Source of the DNA: an uncultured bacterium
GTDB lineage: Bacteria; Planctomycetota; UBA1135; GCA-002686595
DNA: 64,000 bases
Assembly (NCBI GenBank): GCA_938083085.1
Contig: CALLKX010000014.1
Location: 124,001-188,000, forward strand
Reading direction: 5' to 3'
Shown here piece after piece: positions 1 to 9,396 of the stretch; the first letter of the stretch is position 1; every line of letters starts with the position of its first letter. The notes beneath the pieces are model-generated. The model worked only from the letters and a program-made list of their open reading frames with translations, was not told where the DNA came from and searched no databases. Made by a program: the position numbers and the translations under genes.

Positions 1-115
1 CGATGCGCGAGGGAACGCTGTCCCAGGTCTCCTTCGGGAAGGCCGCCTTCAGGTTGGCGACCTGGAAGAACTCCTCCACATCGAAGGAGAGGGCATGTCG
101 AGGTGCGCCGGGCAT
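1..115 (-). CDS. polysaccharide deacetylase, N-terminus only (XrtA/PEP-CTERM type)
   Basis: Only the first 38 codons lie in the window; the gene runs off the left edge. The translation starts MPGAPRHALSFDVEEFFQVA and continues to WDSVPSRI. The FDVEEFFQV block followed by W-D-x-x-x-S-R-I is the N-terminal signature of the NodB-type deacetylases that accompany exosortase-A exopolysaccharide loci, where they remove acetyl groups from polymer sugars. It lies 69 nt downstream of the GT4 gene on the same strand, so it continues the exopolysaccharide operon. The catalytic His/Asp residues fall outside the window and cannot be checked. Confidence 0.8.
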   Translation of the reverse strand, partial: MPGAPRHALSFDVEEFFQVANLKAAFPKETWDSVPSRI

Positions 116-184
116 AGTGGAATCATCGTACGGACCCGGCGGAAGGCAAGCCCCATCGGAAGTCCGATCGGGACCTCCGCCGCC

Positions 185-1360
185 TCAGCCGCCCGCGACG
201 GCCCCCAGCACGCTCTCGAGCGCGTCGACACTCGCAGCCCATGAGAGGTGCCCCACTGAGGCCCTCAGCGAGAGCGGTTCGGGTGGCGCTTCCAAGAGGT
301 CTCGCAGCATCCCGCCGAGCAGGTCCGGCTCCCGGGTGGAGGCGAGCATGCGCGGATCGGAGACCAGCTCAGCTGTCCCACCCGCTCTGGTCGCGAGGAC
401 CGGGCAGCCGGTGCTCAGGGCCTCAAGCACCACGTTGGGCCGCCCCTCCCGCCGGCTCGTGAGCAGCAGGAGATTCGCCGCGCGATACCAGTCCACGAGC
501 TGCTCCGGCGGCCGCTCCCCGAGCAGGCTCACCCGCGAGGACAGCCCGCTCTCCTCGGCGGCTCTTGAGATCTCGGCCGATAGCGGGCCGCGACCAACGA
601 AGGCGAGGCGGGCGTCGGGCCCTGCGCCCGCAGCAAACGCACGCATGGCGAGCAGCGGGTCCTTGCGCTCGATGAGGTGTCCGACGCAGAGCACCAGGTC
701 CCCTCCCTCGGGCAGCCCGAGGCGCGCTCGCGCCTCCCGGCGATCGCCTGGGGCGAAGTGGGCCTCATCGACCCCGTTCGGCGTCAAGGACTGCACCGCC
801 TTGCCCCCCCCCATCGCCACCATGGCGTCGAGGAGGTCCTGGCTCACCGCTGTGTATCCGTCCGCCGCACGGAGCCCAGCCGCGAGCCGCTCTCCGAGCG
901 AGGGGGCCTCGCGGACCTGGAGCACGTCACTTCCTCGGCCGTTGATCAGCACGGGGACGCCAAGCCGTTGAAGAGCCGCTGCTGCCGCCGCCGCGGGCCA
1001 GGCGTAGTCGCAGACGACGGCGTCAGGCTGTTCGCTTCCGGGCCTGAGCAGTGCCCGAAGACCCGCCTCGGCGAAGCGGCGGGCGTTGCCGACGCTGCGC
1101 CCGGGCAGGTGGCCGAAGCGCGGCCGCTCCACGTGGACACCGCCGCGATCCTCACGCCGTGGAATCCGCGCGAGGTAGGCGCGGGACTCTCCGAGGAAGA
1201 GCGACGCCCAACGTGGACCCCAGGGGACAGGGTGCACGACCGTCACGGCGTGGCCCCTCGACCGAAGACCGAGCCACTTGCGCTCGGCGAAGATCCCCTC
1301 GAAGGGTCGCTCTGGGCACGGGTAGAGGCTCGTGATGACGCCGATTCGCATGGGCCTCAC
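185..1360 (-). CDS. glycosyltransferase family 4
   Basis: A 391-residue GT-B fold glycosyltransferase, probably adding a sugar from a nucleotide donor to the lipid-linked exopolysaccharide repeat at the cytoplasmic face. An N-terminal Rossmann half (RIGVITSLYPC, residues 5-15) is followed by a donor-binding half with VGHLIERKDPLLA near 226-238 and the E-x7-E motif (E305 to E313, in EGRPNVVLEAL). The GTG start at 1360 overlaps the asparagine synthase stop as GTGA, indicating translational coupling; an ATG three codons later is the alternative. Sugar specificity cannot be read from sequence. Confidence 0.88.
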   Translation of the reverse strand: MRPMRIGVITSLYPCPERPFEGIFAERKWLGLRSRGHAVTVVHPVPWGPRWASLFLGESRAYLARIPRREDRGGVHVERPRFGHLPGRSVGNARRFAEAGLRALLRPGSEQPDAVVCDYAWPAAAAAAALQRLGVPVLINGRGSDVLQVREAPSLGERLAAGLRAADGYTAVSQDLLDAMVAMGGGKAVQSLTPNGVDEAHFAPGDRREARARLGLPEGGDLVLCVGHLIERKDPLLAMRAFAAGAGPDARLAFVGRGPLSAEISRAAEESGLSSRVSLLGERPPEQLVDWYRAANLLLLTSRREGRPNVVLEALSTGCPVLATRAGGTAELVSDPRMLASTREPDLLGGMLRDLLEAPPEPLSLRASVGHLSWAASVDALESVLGAVAGG

Positions 1361-3291
1361 GCTCCGATCCTCAACACGCCGTGACGCTTCCTCCAGGCGT
1401 CGAGTACGAGCAAGCTCCAGAGCAACCGGTCATGATTCACCCCGCCGGACATGTGAGCCTCGAGCGTGGTCCTCAACCGCCCCCGATCGAACCAGTCCTC
1501 AGGGAGGCCCTCCACCGCATCCCGCGTGGCCTCGGCCAGGGGACCGCGAATCCACCCCGCGAGCGGGGTGTCGAAGCCTCTCTTGGCGCCGTCGAGGACG
1601 CCATCGGCGACCTGCCCACGGAGCGACTCACGGAGGACGTGCTTGCCCCGACCTCCCTGGACCTTGGAGGACAGCGGCGAGTGGGCGAAGCGCTCCACGA
1701 AGCGATGGTCCAAGAGGGGAACGCGGACCTCGAGGGAGACCGCCATGGAGGCTCGATCGACCTTGGCGAGGATCCGGTCCGGCAGCCAGGTGTGGAAGTC
1801 CGCGTACTGCGCTCGATACAGGGGGCAATCGATGCCCGGGCGCGAGTAGTGCGCCTCGAACGCATCGAACGGGTCGTGATCGTCGAGGGCGCGACGGAGA
1901 TCGGGAGCGAGCAAGGCCGCCGCAGCCCCTCGCTCCATGTGCGAGACGCTGCGCCAGTAGGCACGCGCGGGGTCATCCGCCGTGTTGGTCAGGAAGGTCT
2001 TGGCGCGGAACATGCGAGGCGCCCAGTCCAGCTTCGGGTAGAGGCGACCGAGGCTCCCCATCGCGCGACGCCCGGCGGCGCCAACTGCTCGCCGGATCCG
2101 GTTCTCCGCGACGTCGTGCACATAGCGGCGATACCCACCGAAGATCTCGTCGCCGCCGTCGCCCGAGAGGGCCACGGTGACATGCCGCCGCGCCACCTTC
2201 GACACCAGCCAGGTCGGCACGGTCGAGGGGTCCGCGAGGGGCTCGTCATAGAACCACGGGAGCTCGTCGATCGCCGCCCTTGGGTCCGGCTCCAGGATCT
2301 CGGTGTGGTGGACCGCGCCGAGCGCGGAGGCGGTCTCCTTGGCCACTCCAAGCTCGTCGTGGGACTTCTCCTGGAACCCGACGGTGCAGAGGACCGGGGC
2401 CTGACCCGTCGCCTCCTTCATGGCGTGGGCGACCGCGGTCGAGTCGATCCCGCCAGAGAGGAAGGCGCCGAGGGGAACCTCCGCCACGAGTCGATCCTCG
2501 ACCACGCGGTTCAGCCACTCACGGACCTCCTCCTCAGGCGGGGCTTCGCGGAGCTCGTCCAAGGGGAGGTCCCAGTAGCGCTGGATCCTCACCCCGTCTC
2601 GAGGGTTCCAGGAGAGCACGCTCCCCGCGGGGAGCCGCTGAACGCCAACCCAGGCGCTGTTCTGACCGCCGACGTAGCCCTGAACGAGGTAGTCCAGCAG
2701 GGCCTCCCGGCGCATCTCCCGATCTGTCACTCCCGCGGCCAGGACGGCCTTCACCTCACTCCCGAAGAAGAGGCCCTCGGCCGTCTCACACCAGTAGAGC
2801 GGCTTGATCCCGAGCCGGTCCCTGCCAAGCAGGATCCTCGGACAGTCAGGGTCTCGCCAGTCGGCCACCGCGAACGCGAACATGCCCACGAGGGCGCGCG
2901 GAATCGCGAGGAGATCGCCCGCCTCGCCGCCGCCGGGCCGAACGTGCTGTTGATAGAGGTGGAGGATCGTCTCGATGTCCGATCCCGATTGGAACTGCGC
3001 GCCCCCTGCCTGCAGCTGTTCACGCAGCGCCTGGAAGTTGTACACCTCTCCGTTGCCAACCACGGCGAGCCCCCCGTCTGGCGCCTCGATCGGCTGATGG
3101 CCCCCTGAGACATCGATGATCGAGAGACGCCGGAAGCCGAGCCCAAAGGGGGCCTTCAGGCAGTAACCGCCGTCGTCCGGGCCACGGTGAACCAGCGTGC
3201 TGTTCATCCGCTCGAGCATTGGACGATGCTCAGCCGCAAAGTCGCCGCTGCCGCCCGAGGCGAGGAGGCCAAATCCTGTGAAACCGCACAT
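1357..3291 (-). CDS. asnB: asparagine synthase (glutamine-hydrolysing), exopolysaccharide-locus type
   Basis: A 644-residue class II glutamine amidotransferase fused to an ATP-dependent asparagine synthase domain. Cys2 (MCGFTGF) is the glutaminase nucleophile, NGEVYNF lies near residue 80, and the synthase PP-loop SGGIDS is at 279-284. The family makes asparagine from aspartate and glutamine. Paralogues in exosortase-A loci are thought to amidate or otherwise modify sugar or peptide groups of the exopolysaccharide, and the position between the O-glycosylation ligase (14 nt upstream) and the GT4 (GTGA overlap) favours that role over housekeeping asparagine synthesis. The actual substrate is unknown. 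Confidence 0.88.
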   Translation of the reverse strand: MCGFTGFGLLASGGSGDFAAEHRPMLERMNSTLVHRGPDDGGYCLKAPFGLGFRRLSIIDVSGGHQPIEAPDGGLAVVGNGEVYNFQALREQLQAGGAQFQSGSDIETILHLYQQHVRPGGGEAGDLLAIPRALVGMFAFAVADWRDPDCPRILLGRDRLGIKPLYWCETAEGLFFGSEVKAVLAAGVTDREMRREALLDYLVQGYVGGQNSAWVGVQRLPAGSVLSWNPRDGVRIQRYWDLPLDELREAPPEEEVREWLNRVVEDRLVAEVPLGAFLSGGIDSTAVAHAMKEATGQAPVLCTVGFQEKSHDELGVAKETASALGAVHHTEILEPDPRAAIDELPWFYDEPLADPSTVPTWLVSKVARRHVTVALSGDGGDEIFGGYRRYVHDVAENRIRRAVGAAGRRAMGSLGRLYPKLDWAPRMFRAKTFLTNTADDPARAYWRSVSHMERGAAAALLAPDLRRALDDHDPFDAFEAHYSRPGIDCPLYRAQYADFHTWLPDRILAKVDRASMAVSLEVRVPLLDHRFVERFAHSPLSSKVQGGRGKHVLRESLRGQVADGVLDGAKRGFDTPLAGWIRGPLAEATRDAVEGLPEDWFDRGRLRTTLEAHMSGGVNHDRLLWSLLVLDAWRKRHGVLRIGA

Positions 3292-3305
3292 GCTGCCTTA
3301 CTCGC

Positions 3306-4721
3306 TTAGTGCGACTCCATCGGCGAGGCAAACCCCGCGCCGCCGCCGAGCTGCGTCGGCGCATTACGAGAGGTCCTGAAGCTGCGGCGAGCGCTGGGCC
3401 GGCGGTCGAACCCGTACCTGTCAGGGCGTCGAAAGGCTCCTCCGCTCTCGGGCCGGGACTGCTCGGCTAGCCGGGGCGCGTCGAGCTCAGCCGAAGCGAT
3501 GCGGTCGAGGACGACCGTCATGGCGATCAAGTGGTAGGTCAGATCAAAGTGCGCACGATTCAGGAAGACGCTCCCGAGCATGAACGTCAGCAGGGCTCCC
3601 TCGAGCGCCGTGCAATACGAGCTGATCCAGCTCCGGGCGTACACCCGCTCTGCTCGCCGCCGCAAGCGCTGGACCGAAAGCACTGCGGCGGCCAGCATGG
3701 CAACGTACGCCAGGAAGACAGGCGTCCCCGACTCGGACCAGATCTGGAGGTAGGCGTTGTGCACCACCCGCGTGCCCGACTTGGTCCCCGCACGCTCACC
3801 GTAGTCGAGGTAGTGCTTCTGGAACTGCTCGGTGCCAACACCGAACAACGGGTAGTCCTTGATCACCTCGCCCGCGACCCCCCACGCCTTGAGCCGACCG
3901 CTCGCCGAGCCGTCAGCCTCCACATTCTTGAGCGTATTGAGCCGCTCGAACATGTCGGATGGGAGAACGAGGGTCCCCAGGAGCATGAAGGTGCCAAGGG
4001 TCGCGAGGCCAGCAAAGCGGTTCTTGGACCGCCAAACGAGCACGAGCGTGCCGAGCGTAATGGCGAGGAACCCTCCCCTTGAGCGCGTCGCGAAGACGGC
4101 AAGGTAGGTGAGAGGCACGAAGATCTTGAGCCATCGCCGGTAGTAGCCGTTCACCTCTGAGGTGGCCAGTCCGACGATGAGGGGGACCGCCATCGCCAGA
4201 GCGAGGGCGAAGTCGTTGTTGTCCTTCATCATCCCGCCAGGCCCTTGGAGGATGGGGGAGCCGCCGCTCAAGAGGGCCTGAGCGCCGCTCTTGACGCCGT
4301 AGAAGGCGAAGGACATCGCGACGACCCACATGAAGACCCGCAGGTGCTCACGTCGCTGGACCAGCGCTGTGGTGAACACGGCGACGAAGATCACCTTCGC
4401 GAAGTTGATGAAGAAGGAGTTCGAGAGCGTGTCGAGGCCGGTCGCCAGTAGGAGCGAGATCGAGGTCCAGACCAGCATGAAGGCCATCAGACCGGTCCGG
4501 AGATTCCAGATCGGCTGCGCCCGGTTCCGCTGAAAGAACCACCCCGCGACCATCGCCACCGCGAGGAACAGGGACCAGCGCTGATTACTCGCAAAGCCCC
4601 AGGCGAGGTCCTGAAGGCGCATGTAGGCGAAGAGCGAAAAGGCTAGCAGTCCCGCCATGGGGCGAGCAAATGCCACCGGGATCGCACCCAGCCCGAAGAG
4701 AGCGACGATGAGATCGCGCAT
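3306..4721 (-). CDS. O-antigen ligase-like membrane protein (putative exosortase-A O-glycosylation ligase)
   Basis: A 471-residue polytopic membrane protein with about ten hydrophobic segments. The N-terminus MRDLIVALFGLGAIPVAF followed by RP, YMR-QDL and WGFA matches the domain that precedes Wzy_C in exosortase-A-associated O-glycosylation ligases. The central TRSRGGFLAI block and a long periplasmic loop are typical of Wzy/WaaL enzymes. It would transfer or polymerise undecaprenyl-linked glycan outside the cytoplasmic membrane. The last 60 residues are Arg/Ser/Pro-rich and look like a cytosolic or disordered tail. Whether it polymerises exopolysaccharide or glycosylates exported proteins is undecided. 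Confidence 0.83.
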   Translation of the reverse strand: MRDLIVALFGLGAIPVAFARPMAGLLAFSLFAYMRLQDLAWGFASNQRWSLFLAVAMVAGWFFQRNRAQPIWNLRTGLMAFMLVWTSISLLLATGLDTLSNSFFINFAKVIFVAVFTTALVQRREHLRVFMWVVAMSFAFYGVKSGAQALLSGGSPILQGPGGMMKDNNDFALALAMAVPLIVGLATSEVNGYYRRWLKIFVPLTYLAVFATRSRGGFLAITLGTLVLVWRSKNRFAGLATLGTFMLLGTLVLPSDMFERLNTLKNVEADGSASGRLKAWGVAGEVIKDYPLFGVGTEQFQKHYLDYGERAGTKSGTRVVHNAYLQIWSESGTPVFLAYVAMLAAAVLSVQRLRRRAERVYARSWISSYCTALEGALLTFMLGSVFLNRAHFDLTYHLIAMTVVLDRIASAELDAPRLAEQSRPESGGAFRRPDRYGFDRRPSARRSFRTSRNAPTQLGGGAGFASPMESH

Positions 4722-4771
4722 GGCGCTCTAGACCAGCCTCCACACGGAGATACGCTGCAAGCCCAACATCA

Positions 4772-6406
4772 TCACATCAGGAACCGCCGGAAGGCGTCGA
4801 TCGCTTTGACCACCTCTCCGTTCAAGGCCTGCTGATCCGATGACCAGGCCCAGGTGATGAACGTCACCATCCCCACGAAGGCCAGCGATCCGCCGCCCAG
4901 CGCGGCCCGCGTCAGGAACGCGCGAGCTCGCTCTCGCCGGGTCCGGATGAGGTTGACCGTGCCCAGGACAGGATGCGGCATGACGCGCGACAGCTCCCGA
5001 GGAGAGCGGAAGCAGTTCTTGCTGTACTCGAGCAGGATGGCGAGCCCGAATCCGAGCCCGAGCCCGAACAGGATCGAACCAATCCCGATCGCCCAGGGGT
5101 TCGGCGAGGTCGGCCGTGTCGGCTGCGTGGGAGCCAACAGCTCAACGAAGGGGTTGCCCTGCTCGCTCTTCATCGTCCGCACCTCGACCCGAAGCGTCTC
5201 GACCCGTGACGACAGGGCCAGCTTCGTGGTCTGTGCCACCACCAGGTTATCCGTCAGCTCGCCCAGCTCCTTGAACGCGATGTCCAGGCTCTCCGTCTCC
5301 GTGGTCAACTGGGAGAACCGAACCTCGAGCTCCTGCTTGCGTCGAGAGTTGAGCGTGATCTGCACCTCGAGAATCCGGAGCTCCTCGGTGAGCTCTACCC
5401 GCTTCGAGTTGGGCCGCACGGCCTGCACATTTGACCGGTTGTCGTCGAGCTCCATGCGCACCCGATCTCGCTTCTGCTTGAGGGCCTTGATCAGCCGTTC
5501 CGCGTTGCGCCGCTCGCTGTGTCCAGGCGCCCAACCCTTGTCCTCGACCTCCAGCTCTGCCCGGCTGATCTGATCGTCGAGGCCGTTCAGCTCAATGGTC
5601 AGCGGGTCGTTGCCCCCATAGGCCACAGCGTCATCCGGTGGCAAGATATCGCGCTGTGCAGACTTCAGCTCGAACTGGTCCTCTGCGCTCCGGATCGCCT
5701 CCGCGAGCTGCCGGATCCTCGACTCGGTCTCGTCACGCTCCTCGTACGCCCTCGGGCGCCGCTCGACCTGGCCCTGCAGGGTCGTCATCGACGGCGGAAT
5801 CGAATTCAGCGTCCGGATATTCGTGATCTTCTCCCGCAGTTCGCCGAGCTCGTTGTTCAACGTCTCCAGACGATCTTCCGTCTCGTTGAGCTTCACCTCT
5901 TGCTCGTTTTGGTGGCGGCTAAGCGTATCACGGGTCCAGCTATCCTTGAGCTCCACGAGGAAGCTGGTGGCACGCTCGGGGTCCGTGCTCTTGAAGGACA
6001 TCTTCACCGACTGCTGCCCTGAGTTCCGCGGCATCGGCGGGAGTTCCACCGTCAGGTTGTTGAGGATCTTGTCCCTGCGGAATTCAAATTTCTCAGGGTC
6101 GTTCAGCTTCAGGTACTCGGGCCACTGGAGAGTGTTCACCACCACGCCGATCCGCGCGTGAGAGCGAATATTGAAGCTGGCAACTTGCCCCTCGACCGCC
6201 GCGTTCTGTCCGAACTCACCCGATTGCTCGCTCAGGTTGCGGACCATGATCTCGCATCTCGACACGTACTTCTTGGGCACGACCACGGCATAGAACGCGC
6301 CGAGGGAACCGATCACGCAGAGCGGGACCAGGATCCACCAGACCCGGCGCTTGAGCACCCGGAAGAACTCATCGACCTGCCCTGCAGCCTCGACTTCAAT
6401 CGCCAT
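4772..6406 (-). CDS. Wzz/GNVR-type polysaccharide chain-length determinant
   Basis: A 544-residue inner-membrane protein. One membrane segment lies near residues 25-45 (WILVPLCVIGSLGAFYAVVV), followed by a long charged periplasmic region with coiled-coil stretches (about 180-240 and 330-400), a second membrane segment near 445-465 and a third near 490-515. The absence of a C-terminal tyrosine-kinase domain and the length fit the chain-length proteins of exosortase-A loci. It would control polymer length and bridge to the outer-membrane export protein encoded just upstream (3-nt gap). No separate kinase is visible in the window. Confidence 0.85.
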   Translation of the reverse strand: MAIEVEAAGQVDEFFRVLKRRVWWILVPLCVIGSLGAFYAVVVPKKYVSRCEIMVRNLSEQSGEFGQNAAVEGQVASFNIRSHARIGVVVNTLQWPEYLKLNDPEKFEFRRDKILNNLTVELPPMPRNSGQQSVKMSFKSTDPERATSFLVELKDSWTRDTLSRHQNEQEVKLNETEDRLETLNNELGELREKITNIRTLNSIPPSMTTLQGQVERRPRAYEERDETESRIRQLAEAIRSAEDQFELKSAQRDILPPDDAVAYGGNDPLTIELNGLDDQISRAELEVEDKGWAPGHSERRNAERLIKALKQKRDRVRMELDDNRSNVQAVRPNSKRVELTEELRILEVQITLNSRRKQELEVRFSQLTTETESLDIAFKELGELTDNLVVAQTTKLALSSRVETLRVEVRTMKSEQGNPFVELLAPTQPTRPTSPNPWAIGIGSILFGLGLGFGLAILLEYSKNCFRSPRELSRVMPHPVLGTVNLIRTRRERARAFLTRAALGGGSLAFVGMVTFITWAWSSDQQALNGEVVKAIDAFRRFLM

Positions 6407-6409
6407 CGT

Positions 6410-7225
6410 TCAGAAGGCCCCGAAGCCCCAAGAGTTGAAGATGTCACCGCTGAGGTCGTTGCGTCCGCCGCCCGTACCGCCCCGCCGGGATCCGAAGAAC
6501 GCCGAGCTGACGGCCTGCACGACCGTGGTGAAGGGGTAGAGCAGCTGCCGGATGAAGTATCCGAGCTCAGCGAGGACCGTGGGCGGGACCCAGATAATGT
6601 CGTTCTCCTCGAGCGTGTAGTTGGTCGTGGAGTCGCCCCGCGTGATGTCCCAGTAGTTCACAGGTAGACGAAGCGGGTCTTGCGGGTCGGCGCGGATCAA
6701 CATGACCCGGCCGAGGTTCGCCGAGTCGCGATTCGGCTGGGCGTCGACCAAGGCGTCGATGACGGTCTCATTGCCGAGGAACTCGAACTCGCCGCCGTTG
6801 CGGACCTCCCCGAGGACCCAGAAGACCTTGCTAGAGGTCGTGATGTCGACGACGATCTCGGTCGGTGTCTCGTAGTACGGCGAGTAGCGCTCTGCCAGGA
6901 CCGCCTCAAGGTCCGACCGCGTGTAGCCGGCGACGTGGACGCGACCGACCTCGGGCAGCAGGATCGTCCCGTCAATGTCGACCGTCGTCCCCAAGCTGAG
7001 CTCGGGGTGAGCGATGTCAGCGATCTGGATCTGATCACCGATCGTCAGGTAGTTCTCCTCCAGCGCGTTGCCGCTGTACCTGCGCCCGAACCCCTCCTCG
7101 TTCATGTACTGGAGGGTCCGCTTGCTGGGCGCCGAGTTGCAAGCCGCCAAGCCGACCGCGACGATCGCGATCAGAATGGTCAGCGGTGATGCAGCGTGGC
7201 GGGGACTGAGGGTGAAGAATTGCAT
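6410..7225 (-). CDS. polysaccharide export lipoprotein (Wza-like, Poly_export/SLBB)
   Basis: A 271-residue lipoprotein. A hydrophobic signal ends in the lipobox LAAC with Cys29. The Poly_export domain begins near YLTIGDQIQI, continues with the DGTILLPEVGRVHVAG strand pair, and is followed by a SLBB-like domain (FWVLGEVRNGGEFEF) and a terminal segment around 210-235 that could cross the outer membrane. It would form the exit channel for exopolysaccharide and act with the Wzz-like protein encoded immediately downstream. It is the first gene of this transcription unit after a 216-nt gap. Confidence 0.88.
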   Translation of the reverse strand: MQFFTLSPRHAASPLTILIAIVAVGLAACNSAPSKRTLQYMNEEGFGRRYSGNALEENYLTIGDQIQIADIAHPELSLGTTVDIDGTILLPEVGRVHVAGYTRSDLEAVLAERYSPYYETPTEIVVDITTSSKVFWVLGEVRNGGEFEFLGNETVIDALVDAQPNRDSANLGRVMLIRADPQDPLRLPVNYWDITRGDSTTNYTLEENDIIWVPPTVLAELGYFIRQLLYPFTTVVQAVSSAFFGSRRGGTGGGRNDLSGDIFNSWGFGAF

Positions 7226-7441
7226 CGGACAGCCAGGCCGTTGAGGTTGGCCTGAAATCGGGGGAGCCGGGGTTCTGTTTGGTCCATCGACCGACTGAGG
7301 GGGCCAGGTTGATCCGAAACGGGACCGCCTCGTCGGCTCCTGATCAGAGACCCGGGGCAGTCTAGCCGCCGGGCTGGTGGCCCCACCGTGATACTCAGGG
7401 GAAGCGGCGCGCCGGGGAACTGGCCGGACCCCAGGGGCGAA
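7226..7441. other. intergenic leader between rfbB and the export operon
   Basis: These 216 nt separate the stop of rfbB from the start of the Wza-like gene, both on the minus strand. The promoter of the export operon is probably here, but I could not pick out a convincing -35/-10 pair or a sigma-54 site, and there is no clear hairpin terminator. No coding sequence is recognisable. Confidence 0.5.
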
Positions 7442-8464
7442 TCAGCCGCCGTACTGCCCTGCGTAGTAATCGCGGTAGCTCCCGGACCGGACGCTCTGAA
7501 GCCAGACGTCGTTATCCAGGTACCACTGGAGGGTCATGGGGAGCGCCTCTTCGAAGGTGTAACGAGGGGTCCAGCCGAGAGTCTCCTCGATCTTGCGGGC
7601 GTCGATGGCGTAGCGACGATCGTGGCCGAGGCGGTCGGTCACGTACTCGATGAGTGACTCAGGCTTGTCGAGATGCCCGAGGATCGCCCGGACGATGTCG
7701 ATGTTGGGGTACTCGTTGTGCCCGCCGATGTTGTAGACGTCTCCCGCCTCGCCCCTCTCGAGGACCGCCAGGATCGCCTCGCAGTGATCGCGGACGTAGA
7801 GCCAGTCACGAATCTGCATTCCGTCGCCATACACCGGAAGCGCCTTGTCCTCCCTGGCGTTCGCGATCATCAGCGGGATGAGCTTCTCCGGGAACTGGTA
7901 CGGGCCATAGTTGTTGGAGCAGCGCGTGATCAGCGCCGGGAAGCCGTGGGTCTCGAACGCCGCCCGCACGAGCATGTCACTGCCCGCCTTGCTGGCGGAA
8001 TAGGGCGAGTTCGGCGCGAGCGGTGTCTCCTCAGTGAAGAAGCCCGTCTTACCCAGCGAGCCGTAGACCTCGTCCGTGGACACATGGACGAACCGCTCGA
8101 CGCTCCGCTCACGAGCGGCGTCCAGCAGGATCTGCGTCCCCATCACGTTCGACTTCACAAAGGGAAGCCCGCTCGCGATGGATCGATCCACATGGCTCTC
8201 CGCCGCGAAGTGGATCACGTCGCTGACGCCGCTCTCGCCCCCCGCGTCGAAGGCCTTCGCCACATCCTCCGCCACCGTGATGTCACCGTGGACGAAGGTG
8301 TACTCCGGGTCATCCTGGACCGCGGTGAGGTTCTCGAGGTTGCCCGCGTAGGTCAACGCGTCGAGGTTGATCACCCTCCAGTCGGGGCGGTCCTCCCGAA
8401 GCATCTGGACGAAGTTGCTGCCGATGAAGCCGGCGCCGCCGGTGACGAGGACAGTACGAGTCAT
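7442..8464 (-). CDS. rfbB: dTDP-glucose 4,6-dehydratase
   Basis: A 340-residue extended short-chain dehydrogenase that converts dTDP-glucose to dTDP-4-keto-6-deoxyglucose, the second step of dTDP-rhamnose synthesis. The NAD-binding motif TGGAGFIG is at residues 8-15, the TDE triad at 130-132 (HVSTDEVYG) and YxxxK at Tyr155/Lys159. HFAAESHVDRSI is characteristic of the family. The start overlaps the stop of rfbD as ATGA. rfbA and rfbC are not in the window, so the rhamnose pathway is incomplete here. Confidence 0.95.
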   Translation of the reverse strand: MTRTVLVTGGAGFIGSNFVQMLREDRPDWRVINLDALTYAGNLENLTAVQDDPEYTFVHGDITVAEDVAKAFDAGGESGVSDVIHFAAESHVDRSIASGLPFVKSNVMGTQILLDAARERSVERFVHVSTDEVYGSLGKTGFFTEETPLAPNSPYSASKAGSDMLVRAAFETHGFPALITRCSNNYGPYQFPEKLIPLMIANAREDKALPVYGDGMQIRDWLYVRDHCEAILAVLERGEAGDVYNIGGHNEYPNIDIVRAILGHLDKPESLIEYVTDRLGHDRRYAIDARKIEETLGWTPRYTFEEALPMTLQWYLDNDVWLQSVRSGSYRDYYAGQYGG

Positions 8465-9396
8465 GAGGATTCACTTCCGAGATAGGTGAGCAGGGCGTCC
8501 TTCCAGGGCGCCATGGGCTTGCCCCGGAGCCCCTCCAGCTTGGAGCAGTCGAGGGCACTGTAGGCGGGTCGGGCGGCGGGCCGGGGGAACTCCTCAGTCG
8601 AGCAGGGCTCCACCTCGACCCCCTCGATCTCACTGGCCTCGATGGTGGCAACGGCGAGGTCGAACCAGGAGCACTCACCGGAGCACGCTGCGTGCCAGAT
8701 TCCGGGCTCCCCCGAGATCAGCACGTCCCATAGCGCGGGGGCGAGCTCGAGCGTCGACGTCGGCGATCCGATCTGGTCGCTGACCACCTTGAGGCGGTCG
8801 CGCTCCTTCGCGAGGCGCTGCATGGTGTGCGGGAAGTGACTCCCCCGAGGACCATAGAGCCACTGGGTTCGCACCACCTTGGCCCCTGCAGGGTGAGCCG
8901 CCAACGCCTGGGCCTCACCAGCCAGCTTGGTGGCTCCGTACACCGACTGCGGGCTCGTGGGCGCCTCCTCCGGGTAGGGCGTCTCCGCCTGTCCGTCGAA
9001 GACGAAGTCCGTGCTCACCAGGACCATCGGGATCCCGGCCCGCGCAGCAGCACGGGCCAGCACGCCGCAGGCGTCCCCGTTGATCGAATGAGCGAGTTCG
9101 GATTCCTCTTCGGCACGGTCCACCGCTGTGTAGGCGGCCGTATGAATCACACCGTCGATCGGAGCGAGCTCGACGAAGAGCGCTTCCACCTGCGCGGCAT
9201 CCGTCAGGTCCACCCCCGGTACGTCGACGCCCGGCGCCTCACGCATGTCCGTTCCCAGCGCCTCGATGTCGTCCGGGACAGCGAGGAGCACCTGGCTCCC
9301 GAGCATCCCGGCTCCACCCGTGACGAGCACCCGGCGAGGCCGGTCAGCTGCGCCGGGGGACAGGCCGTCGTTGTTGCCGTTGTCTTCCATGATCAA
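8461..9396 (-). CDS. rfbD: dTDP-4-dehydrorhamnose reductase
   Basis: A 311-residue SDR enzyme that reduces dTDP-4-keto-rhamnose to dTDP-rhamnose. The glycine motif TGGAGMLG is at 26-33, the Tyr/Lys pair at Y153/K157 (YGATKLAGE), and the family signature STDFVFDG near 128-135. The first 20 residues (Asn/Asp/Gly-rich) precede the usual fold start and may mean a later initiation codon. It is translationally coupled to rfbB (ATGA overlap). Together they would supply rhamnose to the neighbouring exopolysaccharide operon. Confidence 0.93.
   Translation of the reverse strand: MIMEDNGNNDGLSPGAADRPRRVLVTGGAGMLGSQVLLAVPDDIEALGTDMREAPGVDVPGVDLTDAAQVEALFVELAPIDGVIHTAAYTAVDRAEEESELAHSINGDACGVLARAAARAGIPMVLVSTDFVFDGQAETPYPEEAPTSPQSVYGATKLAGEAQALAAHPAGAKVVRTQWLYGPRGSHFPHTMQRLAKERDRLKVVSDQIGSPTSTLELAPALWDVLISGEPGIWHAACSGECSWFDLAVATIEASEIEGVEVEPCSTEEFPRPAARPAYSALDCSKLEGLRGKPMAPWKDALLTYLGSESS

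Noticed and set aside
1381-3108. 575-codon open frame on plus, antisense to the asparagine synthase
   Set aside because: GC-rich shadow frame: no family motif, biased composition, and the opposite strand carries a complete asnB with all catalytic residues.
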